From positions 80,105,799 through 80,169,798 of the forward strand of contig CM070915.1 in assembly GCA_036417435.1 (NCBI GenBank): 64,000 nucleotides of DNA. The letters are read 5' to 3'. Position numbers and translations under genes: made by a program. Under the pieces are notes generated by a model. That model saw only the letters and a program-made list of their open reading frames with translations. It had not been told where the DNA came from and did no database searches. Origin of the DNA: Inia geoffrensis. Its lineage: Eukaryota; Chordata; Mammalia; Artiodactyla; Iniidae. Shown here piece after piece: positions 1-11,255 of this stretch. The first letter of the stretch is position 1; every line of letters starts with the position of its first letter.

Positions 1-299
1 TTAATAAATACATTTGTTAAAATGAGTTTGATGTCTGATGAGTGGGCTCAGATTAACATTTCAGAACATGATTAAATTACTACAAATTCTTTCCTTGGAA
101 GAATAGTACTAAAAAACCCTTTTATTTCTTGAGACCCCCTTAAGCTGTGGCAGTTAATCCACGTAGCGATCCCCGTTTTGCATTTACTTACCTGTGTCCT
201 CCTTACCCCCACACCCAAAAGCACTGACTTCACTTTGTGTTTGCCCCTATTTGAAAGAAAGAAAACTTCTCGGCAGGCCACCTGACTGCAAAGCACCTG

Positions 300-860
300 C
301 GGAAGCAGCTCAAGACCTTTGGGTCGCACGAGCCTGGAGAACACGGGCAGAGCCGGCTCTCGGCACAACACTTCCTCTGGGCCCTGGTCTAAGCCATGGG
401 GAGTCACCCTGATCAGCGTCCCCTCAATCAAACTTCAGGTCACAGGCACCGGAGCAGCCGGCCCCCACCTCCTGGCCGCTCTTCTGGATCACCGGCTGGG
501 CCTGGACCCGACGTGGGCCTCCCCTCCCAGCCTGGGCCGCGCCGAGGCACAGCGGCCGACCCGGCCGGGGACAGGGTCAGGAAATGCCCAAGACCCTCTG
601 CCACGCCCACCCACCCCTCGCTCGGCGCTACAGCACCATCTGTATCCGCAGCCTCTCGTGAACGCCTGCTGAATACGTGCAGGTGGCAGTGAGGGCTCGG
701 CCATGCACCTGCACCCCCTCGAGCTCCCAGCGACGACCCCTGCTCAGCCTCCATGGCCTCCTAGGGAAAACCATCCCGTGACAGTGACCACACACCATCT
801 CTCGCCCACCAGGACAGGCACGTTTGCCGTCGTAGACACAGCGCTCAACTATGGACGGCG
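300..860. other. CpG-rich block of unknown nature
   Basis: Some 560 bp with many CpG dinucleotides and GC-rich runs stand out against AT-rich flanks. Overlapping open frames on both strands here are unrelated low-complexity Pro/Arg/Gly-type translations, with no domain I recognise. It could be an orphan CpG island (enhancer or lncRNA start) or a decayed GC-rich repeat. No known gene boundary can be placed here. Confidence 0.4.
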
Positions 861-1689
861 ATGCGTTTGCACCTGTGCAGAATTAAGCAAATTCTTAATT
901 GAGTAAAACCCTTTGGAGGGTTTTTCAAAAAGCCTTTTCTATTGTGAAACATCAAAATCATATAAAGTACACAAAACAAACATTACAGCTCAGTGAATTA
1001 TCACTTCTCCGTTCACAATGACCGTCTCTTGACCTACACGACAACCAGATTCATGCTTTTCTTTTAGTTTTACCACATCATCACGAGTCCAACAATACAT
1101 GTCAGTTTTGGTTTTGTTTTTTGAACAACATAAATAGAATCACACAGTTATGTGAACTCCTGGCCTGCTTCTCTCATTCGACACTTTTGTATCTTCATCC
1201 ACGCTCTTGTGTGTGCCGAGCACAGTTTGGAGGAAAGAACCACAGGGTGTTTTCTGCCCAGGGCTCAGCCGCCATGCACGCCTCCCCCCGTTCCTGTTCC
1301 CCGGCTGCTGGGTTTATATTTAGGAATGAGTGACTGGGACTTGGGGTAGGTGTAGCCTTGAGTTCAGCAGATGATGCCAAGAAGTTTCTAGCGGGACTGT
1401 TCGCGCTTCTGCCCTCAGCCGGGTTTCCGCCCCCAGCGGGTAAGACTTCTGGGAGCTTTGCAACCTCACCCTTTTTAATTTTGACCACTCTGGAAGTATC
1501 AGCGATAACTCGTTGAGCACCTTTTCATAACTTTTTTGGCCATTTGGATGTCCTCTTTTGTGACTTGTTGATTAATACCCATTTTTCTATTGGGTTGTCT
1601 TTTTCTTACTGATTTGATAGGATTTTTACTTATAAATTTGAGTTCTTTTTCTAAGTATTTGCAACGCAAACATCTACTCAGTTTGCTTT
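861..1689. other. Non-coding flank, no gene seen
   Basis: Part of 950-1330 has the character of an antisense 3' region of an old L1 (for example 'aatagaatcacacagttatgtg'), but it is too diverged to assign firmly. No exon or RNA is recognised. Confidence 0.3.
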
Positions 1690-3250
1690 TTTTTTAATTG
1701 AAGTATAGTTCATTTACAATATTGTGTTTCAGGTGTACAACATAGTGACTCGGTTATATATATTTTGATTCTTTTCCATTACAGGCTATTAAAAGATACT
1801 GAATATAGTTCCATGCTATACAGTAAATCCTTTTTATCTATTTTATATAGTAGTGTGTATCTGTTGATCCCAAACTCCTAATTTATCCCTCTCCTGCCCT
1901 TCTCCTTTGGTAACCATAAATTTGTTTATGTCTGTTTCTGTTTTGTAAATAAATTCATTTGTATTATTTTTTAGATTCCACATATATTTGTCTTTGTCTG
2001 ACTTCACTTGGTATGATAATCTCTAGGTCCATCCATGTTGCTGCAAATGGCAATAATTCATTCTTTTTTATGGCAGCTATATTCTATTTATTTATTTAGC
2101 TACATCTCCTTTGTTCATCTGTCGAAGGACACTTGGGTTGCTTCAATGTCTTGGCTATTTATTTAGTGCTGCTATGAACATTGGGGTGCCTCTATCTTTT
2201 CAAATTAGCGTTTTTGTCTTTTCTGGATATATGCCCAGGAGTGGGATGGCTGGATCATATGGTAGCTCTATTTCTAGTTTTTTAAGGAACCTCCATACTG
2301 TTCTCCATAGTGGCATTTACATTCCCACCAACATTGCAGGAGGGTTCCCTTTACTCCACACCCCTTCCAGCATTTATTATTTGTGGACTTTTTGATGATG
2401 GCCAGGCTTTTCATTTTCTTAATGGTATCTTTTAATAAACCAGAATCATAATAGATAAAATTTATCAATCTCTTACCTTAAGGATGGTGTTTTATTGTGT
2501 AACGTTTAAGAAATCATTTCGTTTCCCAAGATTTGTGTGGCTTTCATATTTAAATCTTCTGTAATGTGAGGCAGATATCAAGGTTTTTTTAAAGAAATTT
2601 GTTTTCAAGTTTCTTGGCATAAAGTTGTTCATAAATCCCTTATCATCTTCTTTATCCACATGATCTCTAGTGATTTCTTCTTTTTGATTTCTATTATTTG
2701 TGCCTTCCTTTTTATGTCTTTATGAGGACTTGCCAATTTTAGACATCTTAACAATGAACCAAACTTAGATTTGTTGGTTCTATTTTCTCATTTATTGACT
2801 TCTATTTTTATCTTTATTTCCTCCCTTCTGCTTTCCTTGAGTTTAATTTTGCTTTCTATGACTTCTTGAGATGAATGCTGAGATGATCAAATTTCACCCG
2901 TTCATAATTTAAATGTTTTAAAAATCTATATTTTCTTCTTAGCAATATTTTTGCTTCATCCCTCGGGTTTTAACTTGTAGCATTTTAGTCATCACTCAAG
3001 TCAAAATATTTCCAATTTCCATTGTGATTTTTCCATTCACCCATCAGTTATTTACACAAGTATTACCTAGTGTCTAATCTCATCATTTTCTGGCTATCAT
3101 TTTGTTATGATTTCCACGGTGCTCGAAGAGCACACTCAGTGGCAAAGAGGTGCTTCCAAGGAGTGTTTATCCTGCAGTTGGTGGGTGCACTTTTCTACAT
3201 TTGCCCTTTAGGTCATTTGCTAGTCATGTTCAAATCTTCCATAAACTTAA
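1690..3250 (-). mobile_element. L1 LINE remnant, antisense
   Basis: Reading + to higher coordinates, the order is the reversed L1 3' end, the C-terminal ORF2 region (for example 2110-2400, the complement of the 'TATGGAGAACAGTATGGAGG' zone), and then the ORF2 endonuclease-to-RT linker (about 2640-3110). An internal deletion separates the two. Many stops are present, so it is dead. Confidence 0.8.
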
Positions 3251-3489
3251 TGGCCTGTGCTATCAATTGCAGGGAGAGATGTATGTTAGCGTGAATGTCT
3301 TTTTTTTTTCGTAAAGAGCTGTAATTTTCTGTAATTTTTTTCTGTGCCTATTTCAAGGCTATGCTTAACTGGGTATAAATGTAAGATGTTGATGTTTCCT
3401 AGTGATCAGGTTGCTTTATCTTCAGCAAGTTGTCTTTGTTTACTGTTTGCATTGTCTTCCTCCTTTTATTTTCAACCTTTCTGCATCTT

Positions 3490-5075
3490 TTCACAGCTTT
3501 ATTGAGGATAAAATTAAACAGCACACATTTGAGTTGTTCGAGTTGGTAAATCTCACATGTATGTACATGAAACCACCCCACAATCAAGACAATACGTCTA
3601 TTATCCCCAAGTTCCTTCATGCTCCCATCACGAGGCAACCATCGGTCTGTAGTCAAGATAGATTAGTGCATTTTCTAGAACCTCATATAATAAAATCATA
3701 TGTACTCTTTGTCTTCTTTCACTCAGCCTATTTTGAAATTCCTTTTTATTGCTGAATAGCATTCCACCATATGAGTGTTACACAGTTTGTTCACCCATTC
3801 ACTTGATGACACACATGTGGTTGTTTCCAGCTTTTGACTCCTACAAATATTCTATAAGTATTCATGTCTTTGTATGGACATGTGCTTTTCATTGTCTTGA
3901 GTACATACCTAGGGATGGGAACGCTAGGTCAGATAGCAGATGTGTGTTTAACTTTTAAAGAAACCTCCAAGCTATTTTCAGAAGTAGATGCACCATTTTA
4001 GACCCACCAGCAACGTATGAGAACTCCAGTTCACCTACACCCGCCCCAACACCTGGGGCGTCTTAATTCAAGACGTTCATAGGTGTACAGCAGTATCTCA
4101 ATTTGGTTTTTATTTGCATTTCCCTAATGATTAATGATGTTGACCATCTTATCATGTGCTTATTTTCCATCTGTATTCCTTTGTTACTGAAGTGTCTGTC
4201 CAGTTTTTGCCTATTTGTTTTATTGGGTTGTTTGTTTTCTTATTGGCAAGTTTTGAGTTCTATATATTTTCTGGACTAACGTCTTATATCAGTGTATTAG
4301 TTCCCAATTATTGTCAAAACCACCACAAACTTAGGGACTTAACACAAACTTATTATCTTACAGTTCTGTAGGTTAGAAGCTTGAAATGCCTCACTGTTTG
4401 GCTAAAATTAAGGTTTCGGGAGGGCTCAATCAAGGTTTCCTGCAGGCTCTAAGGGAGCCATCTTCTTACTTTTTCCAGCTTCTAGAGGTCGCTCGCTCTC
4501 CTTGGCTCCGGGCCCCTTCTCCATCCTCAAAGCCAGCTTCTCCTGTCAGAGGGACCATGTTGCCTCCCTCACCCACATTTAAGTACCTTTGTGATCATAA
4601 TGGGCCCATCTGGATAACCTCATCTCACAGTCAGCTGATGAGAAACCTTAATCCCGTCTGCAACCTGACTCCCCTTTGCCTTGTAACATTACATCTTCAC
4701 AAGTTTGGGGGATGAGGACATAGACATCTTTGGGGGACCACAATTAGATGTGTGACTTGCAAATATTTTCTTCTAGTCTATGGCTGGTCTTTTCATTCTC
4801 TAACAGAGTCTTCCAAAAAACATAAGTTATTCATTTCAGTGAAGTTCAGTTCTTAACTTCTGTTCTATGGATCCTGCTTTTGGTTTGTTATCTAAGAAAA
4901 CTTTGCCTAGTCCCCCCCAAAGTTAAAGATTTTCTATTTTTTCTTCTGAAAGTTTGATAGGTTTTACGTCCTATGATCCATTTTGAATTAACTTTCTTCT
5001 AGGGTGTGAGGTACGGGTTGAAGTTTTGCCTAAGGATAACCAATTGTTCCAGAACCTTCTGTTGAAAAGATTATG
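3490..5075 (-). mobile_element. Old L1 LINE remnant, antisense, split by an LTR
   Basis: Reversed L1M-type 3' and ORF2 C-terminal sequence ('tttgcatttccctaatgatta', 'cttattgg', 'gatccattttgaattaa') runs from about 3560 to 4285. It resumes at about 4750 after a MaLR LTR. It is highly diverged. Confidence 0.7.
4290..4748 (-). mobile_element. MaLR (MLT1/MST-type) LTR, antisense, inserted in L1
   Basis: It begins 'gtgtattagtt' and carries 'cagttctgtaggttagaagc' and 'gggggaccacaatta', the reverse complement of a MaLR LTR. It interrupts the surrounding L1. Solo LTR; no internal region seen. Confidence 0.65.
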
Positions 5076-5084
5076 GGAAGTGAC

Positions 5085-5480
5085 AAAGGGCCCCGCTGAC
5101 CGGTGACGAGACTGGCAGGAGCACAACGGGAGGTCACAGACATGGGGTCAGGAGAGGTGTGTGGATGGACCTCTGGGAGCGGGCACAAGGCATGAAGATC
5201 ATTGATCACAGGTTAATGCCCAGCAGAGAACATCGCCCAAACACCCAAGCAGACAGAACGGTCAGCTAGCCTGCCATCACCACCTCAGTGCAGACAGTGG
5301 GTGCGTGCAGGCAGCATCCACTGTAGTGGGTGAGGACTGTACGTGGGCCCAGCAACGTGGGCTTCTGCTCAGCAAGGTCAGTCTTCCAGCTGCAACACCA
5401 CCCTTGACAAGGTCAACCAGACACTCTGGGGCACCCACTGGGCCCACTCCACCCTGGAGAAGGCTGGCTTCACCTTTCCT
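5085..5480 (+). mobile_element. ERVL endogenous retrovirus pol remnant
   Basis: Nucleotide layout and short translated blocks (for example around 5330-5370, 'WAQQRG') resemble the RNaseH-to-integrase zinc-finger part of ERVL pol. Frames are broken by stops and shifts and no flanking LTR is evident. It is a fossil with no coding capacity. The alternative is chance similarity of a GC-richer tract. Confidence 0.5.
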
Positions 5481-6875
5481 ATTCCCACCCCACTCCCCTG
5501 CTGAATCCCTTGATCTTCCGCCAGCTAACTCAGAGCTAGGAAGGAAGGGAGCCGGGCTCCAGGTACCTAGGTTGGTACCCATGCTCCTTCAGAGTCAAAA
5601 AGGGAATGCCTCTAAATGCTCTGAGAATGTGAATTTGGCCTGTAATTAATCTTTCAGGTCCCCTTGTTTCTTACACACACACTGACACACTGGCTTTGCC
5701 CAGTCTGGACTCCCTTCCCTGATTTCTACTGCACTACATGACGACAGGCAATTGTAATAATACACGTCTGCATATCTTTACAACTATAAAGTATCTGATA
5801 CGAAACAACTTTGCTGTTTGCAAATTGTCAGCTTTTATTTAGCTAAACTAACAGTAAAACAAATAAAAAAATGTCCTATTTCTCTTAGAAAACTGCCTAC
5901 TAGCAAAACTCCTCTGGTCAAGTGAACGAATTTTTTGCTCCCAGAGGGCCAAGATAGCACATGTGCCTGTAAACAGCAGAGCAGCTTTTCTGGAAAGTAA
6001 CACATGAAGATGGGTTATGTCAACATGATTTCTCTCTGGGAGCCTTGCATCAGCCTTATTTTCAAGTCAGTGTGGTCACTGTCAGCTGTTACAATCTCCA
6101 CCAGGACAGAGAAAACAGGTTTTCTCTAAGTGGCCCTTCACCCTGAGCACTGCCAATTCACTCCCCACTCCCCACTAAGGTCAACAGTGCACAGTGCCCA
6201 GGCTATTAACCGTGACAAGCAGTATAGCGTGCTATCTGCCTCTACATTCTTAATGTCTCTGCCACTTCCCTATTCCAGAACCCAGTCAGCTCTGGCTTCC
6301 ACAGTAACCTCACGCCTTCCTCTGAAGCCTGCCACCCAAGGGGCAGGGTTCGTACAGGACTCCTGCCTTGGGCTCTGGGGACATGCAGCTGGGGGTGTGC
6401 AGAGGACCCCACACCCCTGGCTGTGGCCTCAGACTGTGCGAGCCTGACTGGCTCCCTGCCAAGGAGCTACCGTGGTGGCCAAGGGTGCAGATCTGCTGCA
6501 CTCGGTGACTCAGAAAATCCACACCTTCACACAGAAATTAAAACACACCCACAAAATACGTATGTCTCTACCACTGCTGACTTCACCTGCGAAGTTCCCA
6601 GACATCAATCTCACGTTGATTACAAGGATCTCAAAAAATTACTCTCTAAAAGTCTGGTTTTATTATTTATATCTTACTATAATAAACACTTGATTTTTTC
6701 CCCTGCAATCTCTCTTCTCTAATTTTAGGACATTTTTATGTACAGACAATACCCGTGTACTTCCTCTCCCCCTGCAGTTTCTCCTACTACTAGCATCTTG
6801 CCTTAGGTAGTGTGGCACATCTGCTACAACTGATGAACCACTCCTAATTATTACTTACTAAAGTCCAAAGTTTAC
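5481..6875. other. Non-coding flank, nothing assignable
   Basis: Mixed composition with short open frames on both strands that have no recognisable domains. No RNA gene or clear repeat is seen. Confidence 0.3.
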
Positions 6876-6879
6876 ATGA

Positions 6880-7190
6880 GAGTTCACTCTTTGTGTTGTA
6901 CATTTCATGGCCTGTGACAAACATGCAATGACGTGGCTCCACCATTGCGGATAGTATGACTGCCCTAAAAACCTCCTGTGCTCTGTCTAGGCGTCCCTCT
7001 CCCTCCCCGCCACTCCCCAGCCCCTTGGCAACCACCCACCTTTCTACTGTTTGCCTTTACCAGAAGCCCATACAGTTGGGATCATACAGTATGTAGCTTT
7101 TTCAGACTGACTGGACTCCTAGAAACAACTGGATCTCCACAGTTTATTAGCTCCACCAAGTTCATGGAAGGTTAGTATGCACTGCTCAGA
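6880..7190 (-). mobile_element. Old L1 3' region fragment, antisense
   Basis: 'ccccttggcaaccaccca', 'tttctactgtttgc' and 'gggatcatacagtatgtag' are the reversed-orientation hallmarks of L1M 3' sequence. Confidence 0.6.
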
Positions 7191-7423
7191 AGTATGAGGA
7201 CTGAAGGAACAAAACCCCATGGAGCAGTTCTGCATAACACAGCATTTCAAGAATATTCTCCCTGGGTTAGTTAAAACATAAATACAAACTGGTCTTTTAT
7301 CCAATTCATAATGAATTGTTACTGCTAGAAATAATTGGTACAAAACCTGACAATCGCTATAACTGCTCACAGTAAAATCCAGATCTCCAAAAAAATATTT
7401 TTTTTAATGAGAAAAGGAAGAGA

Positions 7424-7659
7424 GACTTCCTTGGTGGTCCAGTGGTTCAGAATCCACCTTACAATGCAGGGGACACGGGTTCGATCCCTGGTCGGGGAAC
7501 TAAGATCCCACATGCCGCAGGACAACTAAGCCCAGGCGCCACAACTAGAGGGAAACCCATGCGCTGCAACAAAAGATTTCGCATGCCAAGACGAAGATCC
7601 CGTGTGCCGCGACTAAGACCTGACGAAGCCAAATAAATAAAATTAAATTTTAAAAAAAA
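7424..7659 (+). mobile_element. CHR-type tRNA-derived SINE (long class)
   Basis: The head 'gacttccttggtggtccagtgg' holds the pol III A box, and 'gggttcgatccctgg' the B box. The tail is A-rich. Imperfect flanking repeats AAAAGGAAGA / AAAAGGATGA support the limits. Confidence 0.85.
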
Positions 7660-7661
7660 GG

Positions 7662-8385
7662 ATGAAAATGGGAATGTAAGTTGATACAGCCACTATGGAG
7701 AACAGTATGGGGGTTCCTTCAAAAACTAAAAATAGAACTACCATACGACCCAGCCATCCCACTACTGGGCATATACCCAAAGAAAACCATACATAATTCA
7801 AAGACACATGCAACCCCAATGTTTACTGCAGCACTATTTACAATAGCCAGGACAGCAGCTGTCCATCAACAGAGGAATGGATAAAGATGTGGTACATAGA
7901 TACAATGGAATATTAATCAGCCACAAAAAGAAATGAAATAGGGCCATTTGCAGAGACGTGGTTGGACCTAGAGACTGTCATACAGAGTAAGTCGGAAAGA
8001 GAAAAACAAATATCATACCAACGCATATATGTGGAATCTAGAAAAATGGTATAGATGATCTTATTTGCAAAGCAGAAATAGAGACACAGCCATAGAGAAC
8101 AAATGTATGGATAACAAGGGGCAAGGCGGCGGGGGGGGTGAACTGGGAGATTGGGATTGACGCGTATACACTACTGATACCATGTATAAAATAGACAACT
8201 CATGGGAACATACATACTGTATTGCACAGGGAACTCTATTCACTGCTCTGTGCTGACCTAAATGGGAAGGAAATCCAAAAAAGAGGGGATATGTGTATAT
8301 GTACAGCCGATTCACTCTGCTATACAGCAGAAACTAACACAACACTGTAAAGCAACTATACTCTAATAAAAATTTAAAAAACAAA
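7662..8385 (+). mobile_element. 5'-truncated L1, 3' end
   Basis: It starts in the ORF2 C-terminal zone ('aacagtatgggggttccttc'), continues through 'ggaatattaatcagccac' and the 3'UTR with a G-rich run at about 8128-8140, and ends 'ctaataaaaatttaaaaaac'. It is one of the less diverged L1 copies here. Confidence 0.8.
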
Positions 8386-9312
8386 AGGAAGAAAATATAT
8401 CTAGGAAATTTGGACTAGAAATTACTGACTGCAAAAGATAATGGAAGAGTAATTAGGAAAGAAATAGAAATCAAAGACATCCAGATTGGAAAATAAGGAT
8501 GACAACCTCTATTTGCAGATGACACAATTCTACATACAGAAAACCCTTAAAATTTTACACCAAAAAACTATCCTCACTAATAAATTCAGCAAGATTGCAA
8601 ATACAAGACCCTAAGCAAAGTGGGTACAGAGTGGATGTACCTCAACATATTGAACAGTAAAGGCCATAAAATGCAAGCCCACGGCTAACATCACACTCAC
8701 AGTGAAGAGCTGAAGCTTCTCCTCTACAATCAGAAACAAAACAAGGGTGTGTCTACTTTTACCAGATTTACTCAACACAGAACTGAAAGTTCTAGCCAGA
8801 GCAATTAGGCAAAAAAAGAACTGGAAGGTATCCAAGTCAGAAAGAAAGAAGTACAACTGCATTTGCAGATGACATGATATTATGTATAGAAAACCTTAAA
8901 GATCCCACCAAAAAACTGTTTGAACTAATCAACAAATTCAGTAAAACTGCAGGATGCAAAATCAATATATAAAAATCAGCTGCGTTTCTATACACTAATA
9001 CTTAGCTATCAGAAAGAGAAATTAAGAAAATAATCTCATTTACAATTGCATCAAAAACTAAAATACCTAGGAATAAATTTAACCAACGAGGTGAAAGACT
9101 TGTACATTTGAAAATGGACAAGATCGAATAGCCAAAACAATCTTGAAAAAGAAGAGCATACTTGGAGGACTCATACTTCTTGATTCCAAAACTTACTACA
9201 AAACTAGAGTAACCAAGTGTGGTACTGGCATTAAGGCGAGACACACAGATCAAGGGAACAGCATTTAGAGTCCAGAAATAAACCCATATACAAATATGGT
9301 CAACTGATTTTT

Positions 9313-9515
9313 TTTTTTTTCTTGCGGTACGCGGGCCTCTCACTGTTGTGGCCTCTCCCGTTGCGGAGCACAGGCTCCGGACGCGCAGGCTCAGCGGCCA
9401 TGGCTCACGGGCCCAGCCACTCCGCGGCATGTGGGATCCTCCCAGACTGGGGCACGAGCCCGTGTCCCCTGCATCGGCAGGAAGACTCTCAACCACTGCG
9501 CCACCAGGAAAACCC
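9313..9515 (-). mobile_element. CHR-1 SINE, antisense, in L1
   Basis: The T-run and 'gcggtacgcgggcctctcac' mark the reversed 3' end, and 'ccaccaggaaaaccc' the head. The target-site duplication is GGTCAACTGATTTTT at 9298-9312 against GGTCAATTGATTTTT at 9516-9530. Confidence 0.93.
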
Positions 9516-9719
9516 GGTCAATTGATTTTTGACAAGGGTACAAGACCATTCAACAAATGGTGCTAAGATGACTGGATATATATACGTGCAAAATTTATAC
9601 ATACAAAAATACAAAAATTAACTCAAAACAGATCAAAGGCCTAAATGTAAAAGCTAAAACTATAAATTCTTAGAAGAAAACACAGATGTAAATTTTTGTC
9701 ACTATATCAGAATGAACCA

Positions 9720-10085
9720 ACAGGAGATCATAGATAAATGATAGGCAGATAAAGAAAGAAAAAGACACAGAGATAGATGTTTATTTTAAGGAATTGGCTT
9801 AAGTAATTGTGGGGGCAGGCTAGCAGGCGGGAAACTCAGGCAGGACTTGACACTACAGTCTTGAAGCAGAACTTACTTTCCTCCAGGAAACCTCAGTTTT
9901 TGCTCTTGAGGCCTTCAATTGACTGGATGAGGTCTCGTCACATTACTGAGGGCAAGCTCCTCTACTTAATGTCAACGATTGTAGATGTTAATCACATCTA
10001 CAAAATATCTTGAAAGGACCCAGATTAAGTGTTTGATTTAGTAACTGGTTACTACAGCCTAGCCCAGCTAACACAACTAACCATA
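9720..10085. mobile_element. LTR-like mammalian repeat, class unresolved
   Basis: 'tttaaggaattggcttaagtaattgtgg', 'ggccttcaattgactggatg' and 'cctagcccagctaacacaac' match a widespread ancient interspersed repeat I recognise but cannot name firmly. It splits the surrounding L1. Confidence 0.5.
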
Positions 10086-10227
10086 ACAATGACCTTGGAC
10101 AAGGCAATGATTTCTTAGACATAATATCAAAGTTACAAGTAACCAAAGAAAAAACAGAAAAATTACATTGCATAAAAAATTTAAAAATCTGTGCATCAAG
10201 GAAAGAGTATCAAAAAAAGTGAAAAGA

Positions 10228-10623
10228 GGGGCTTCCCTGGTGGCGCAGTGGTTAAGAATCCGCCTGCCAATGCAGGGGACACGGGTTCGAGCCCTTGTCT
10301 GGGAAGATCCCACATGCCATGGAGCAACTAAGCCTGTGTGCCACAACTACTGAGTCTGCGCTCTAGAGGCCACGAGCCACAACTACTAAGCCTGTGCGCC
10401 ACAACTACTGAGCCTGTGCTCTGGAGCCTGTGAGCCACAACTACTGAAGCCTGCGAGCCTAGAGCCCGTGCTCTGCAACAAGAGAAGCCACCACAACAAG
10501 AAGCCCGCGCACCGCAACGAAGAGTAGCCCCCACTCGCCGCAACGAGAGAAAGCCCGCGCGCAGCAACAAAGACCAAAAATGCAGCCAAAAGTAAGTAAA
10601 TAAATAAATTAAAAAAAAAAAAA
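10228..10623 (+). mobile_element. Long CHR-type SINE with internal duplication
   Basis: A typical SINE head and B box are followed by an extended body. 'ccacaactact' recurs at 10341, 10377, 10399 and 10435, i.e. a 58-bp tandem duplication containing two copies each. It ends in an AAAT-type and A-rich tail. Flanking GTGAAAAGAG / GTGAACAGAC is a probable target-site duplication. Confidence 0.88.
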
Positions 10624-11255
10624 CGTGAACAGACAGACCAGAGAACAGGAGAAAATATTTGCAAACCATATATCTGATACAGGTCTAATATCCAGAATAT
10701 ATAAGACCTCTTACAACTCAACAATAAAACTACAAATAAACCAATATTTTATATGGGCAAAGGACCTCAGTAGACATTTCTCTAAAGAAAATACACAAAT
10801 AGCCAGCGATCTTGTAAAAAGATGCTCAGCATCATTAGTGACTGGGAAAAACCACAGCGAAATACCACTTTACACCTACTAGGATGGCTAGGATCACAGA
10901 CAAACAATAATGTGCTGGTGAGGACGCGGAGAACTGCTGGTAGAGATGTAAAATGGCACAACTACTTTGGAAAACAGCCAGATAGTTCCTCAAATGACTA
11001 AACACAGCTACCTTATGACTTGGCAATTCCAAGAGAAATGAAAACATGTCCTCATAAAAACTTATATACAAATGTTTGTAACCGCATTACTTATCACAGC
11101 CAAAATATGGAAACAGCCCAAATAGTCATCATTCTGGAATGTTCTAGAATTAGTGGTGATGTTAGCACAATCTTGTGGATATGGTAAAAACCACTGGGCT
11201 GAACAGTTTAAAAGGTGAATTTTATGGTATGTCATTTACATCTCGACTTAACAAG

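Larger units (their letters stand above)
8400..11255 (+). mobile_element. L1 LINE, sense, hosting three nested insertions
   Basis: ORF2 from the RT core to the C-terminus and the 3' end can be followed from about 8500 to 'ggtgaattttatggtatg' near 11230. It is interrupted by a reverse CHR SINE (9313-9515), an LTR-like block (about 9720-10085) and a long CHR SINE (10228-10623). Some internal deletion occurs near 11120. Multiple stops. Confidence 0.8.

Noticed and set aside
7424..7520. Genuine tRNA gene at SINE heads (A and B boxes present)
   Set aside because: The tRNA-like part cannot fold a proper cloverleaf by eye and continues into a SINE body and A tail. The same applies to all CHR copies.
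9002..9496. 164-residue minus-strand frame
   Set aside because: It spans an antisense SINE and reversed L1 sequence; the translation is repeat-derived.
10341..10456. CRISPR-like or satellite array
   Set aside because: The short repeats belong to a SINE body; spacing and content show a simple 58-bp duplication in a mammalian genome.
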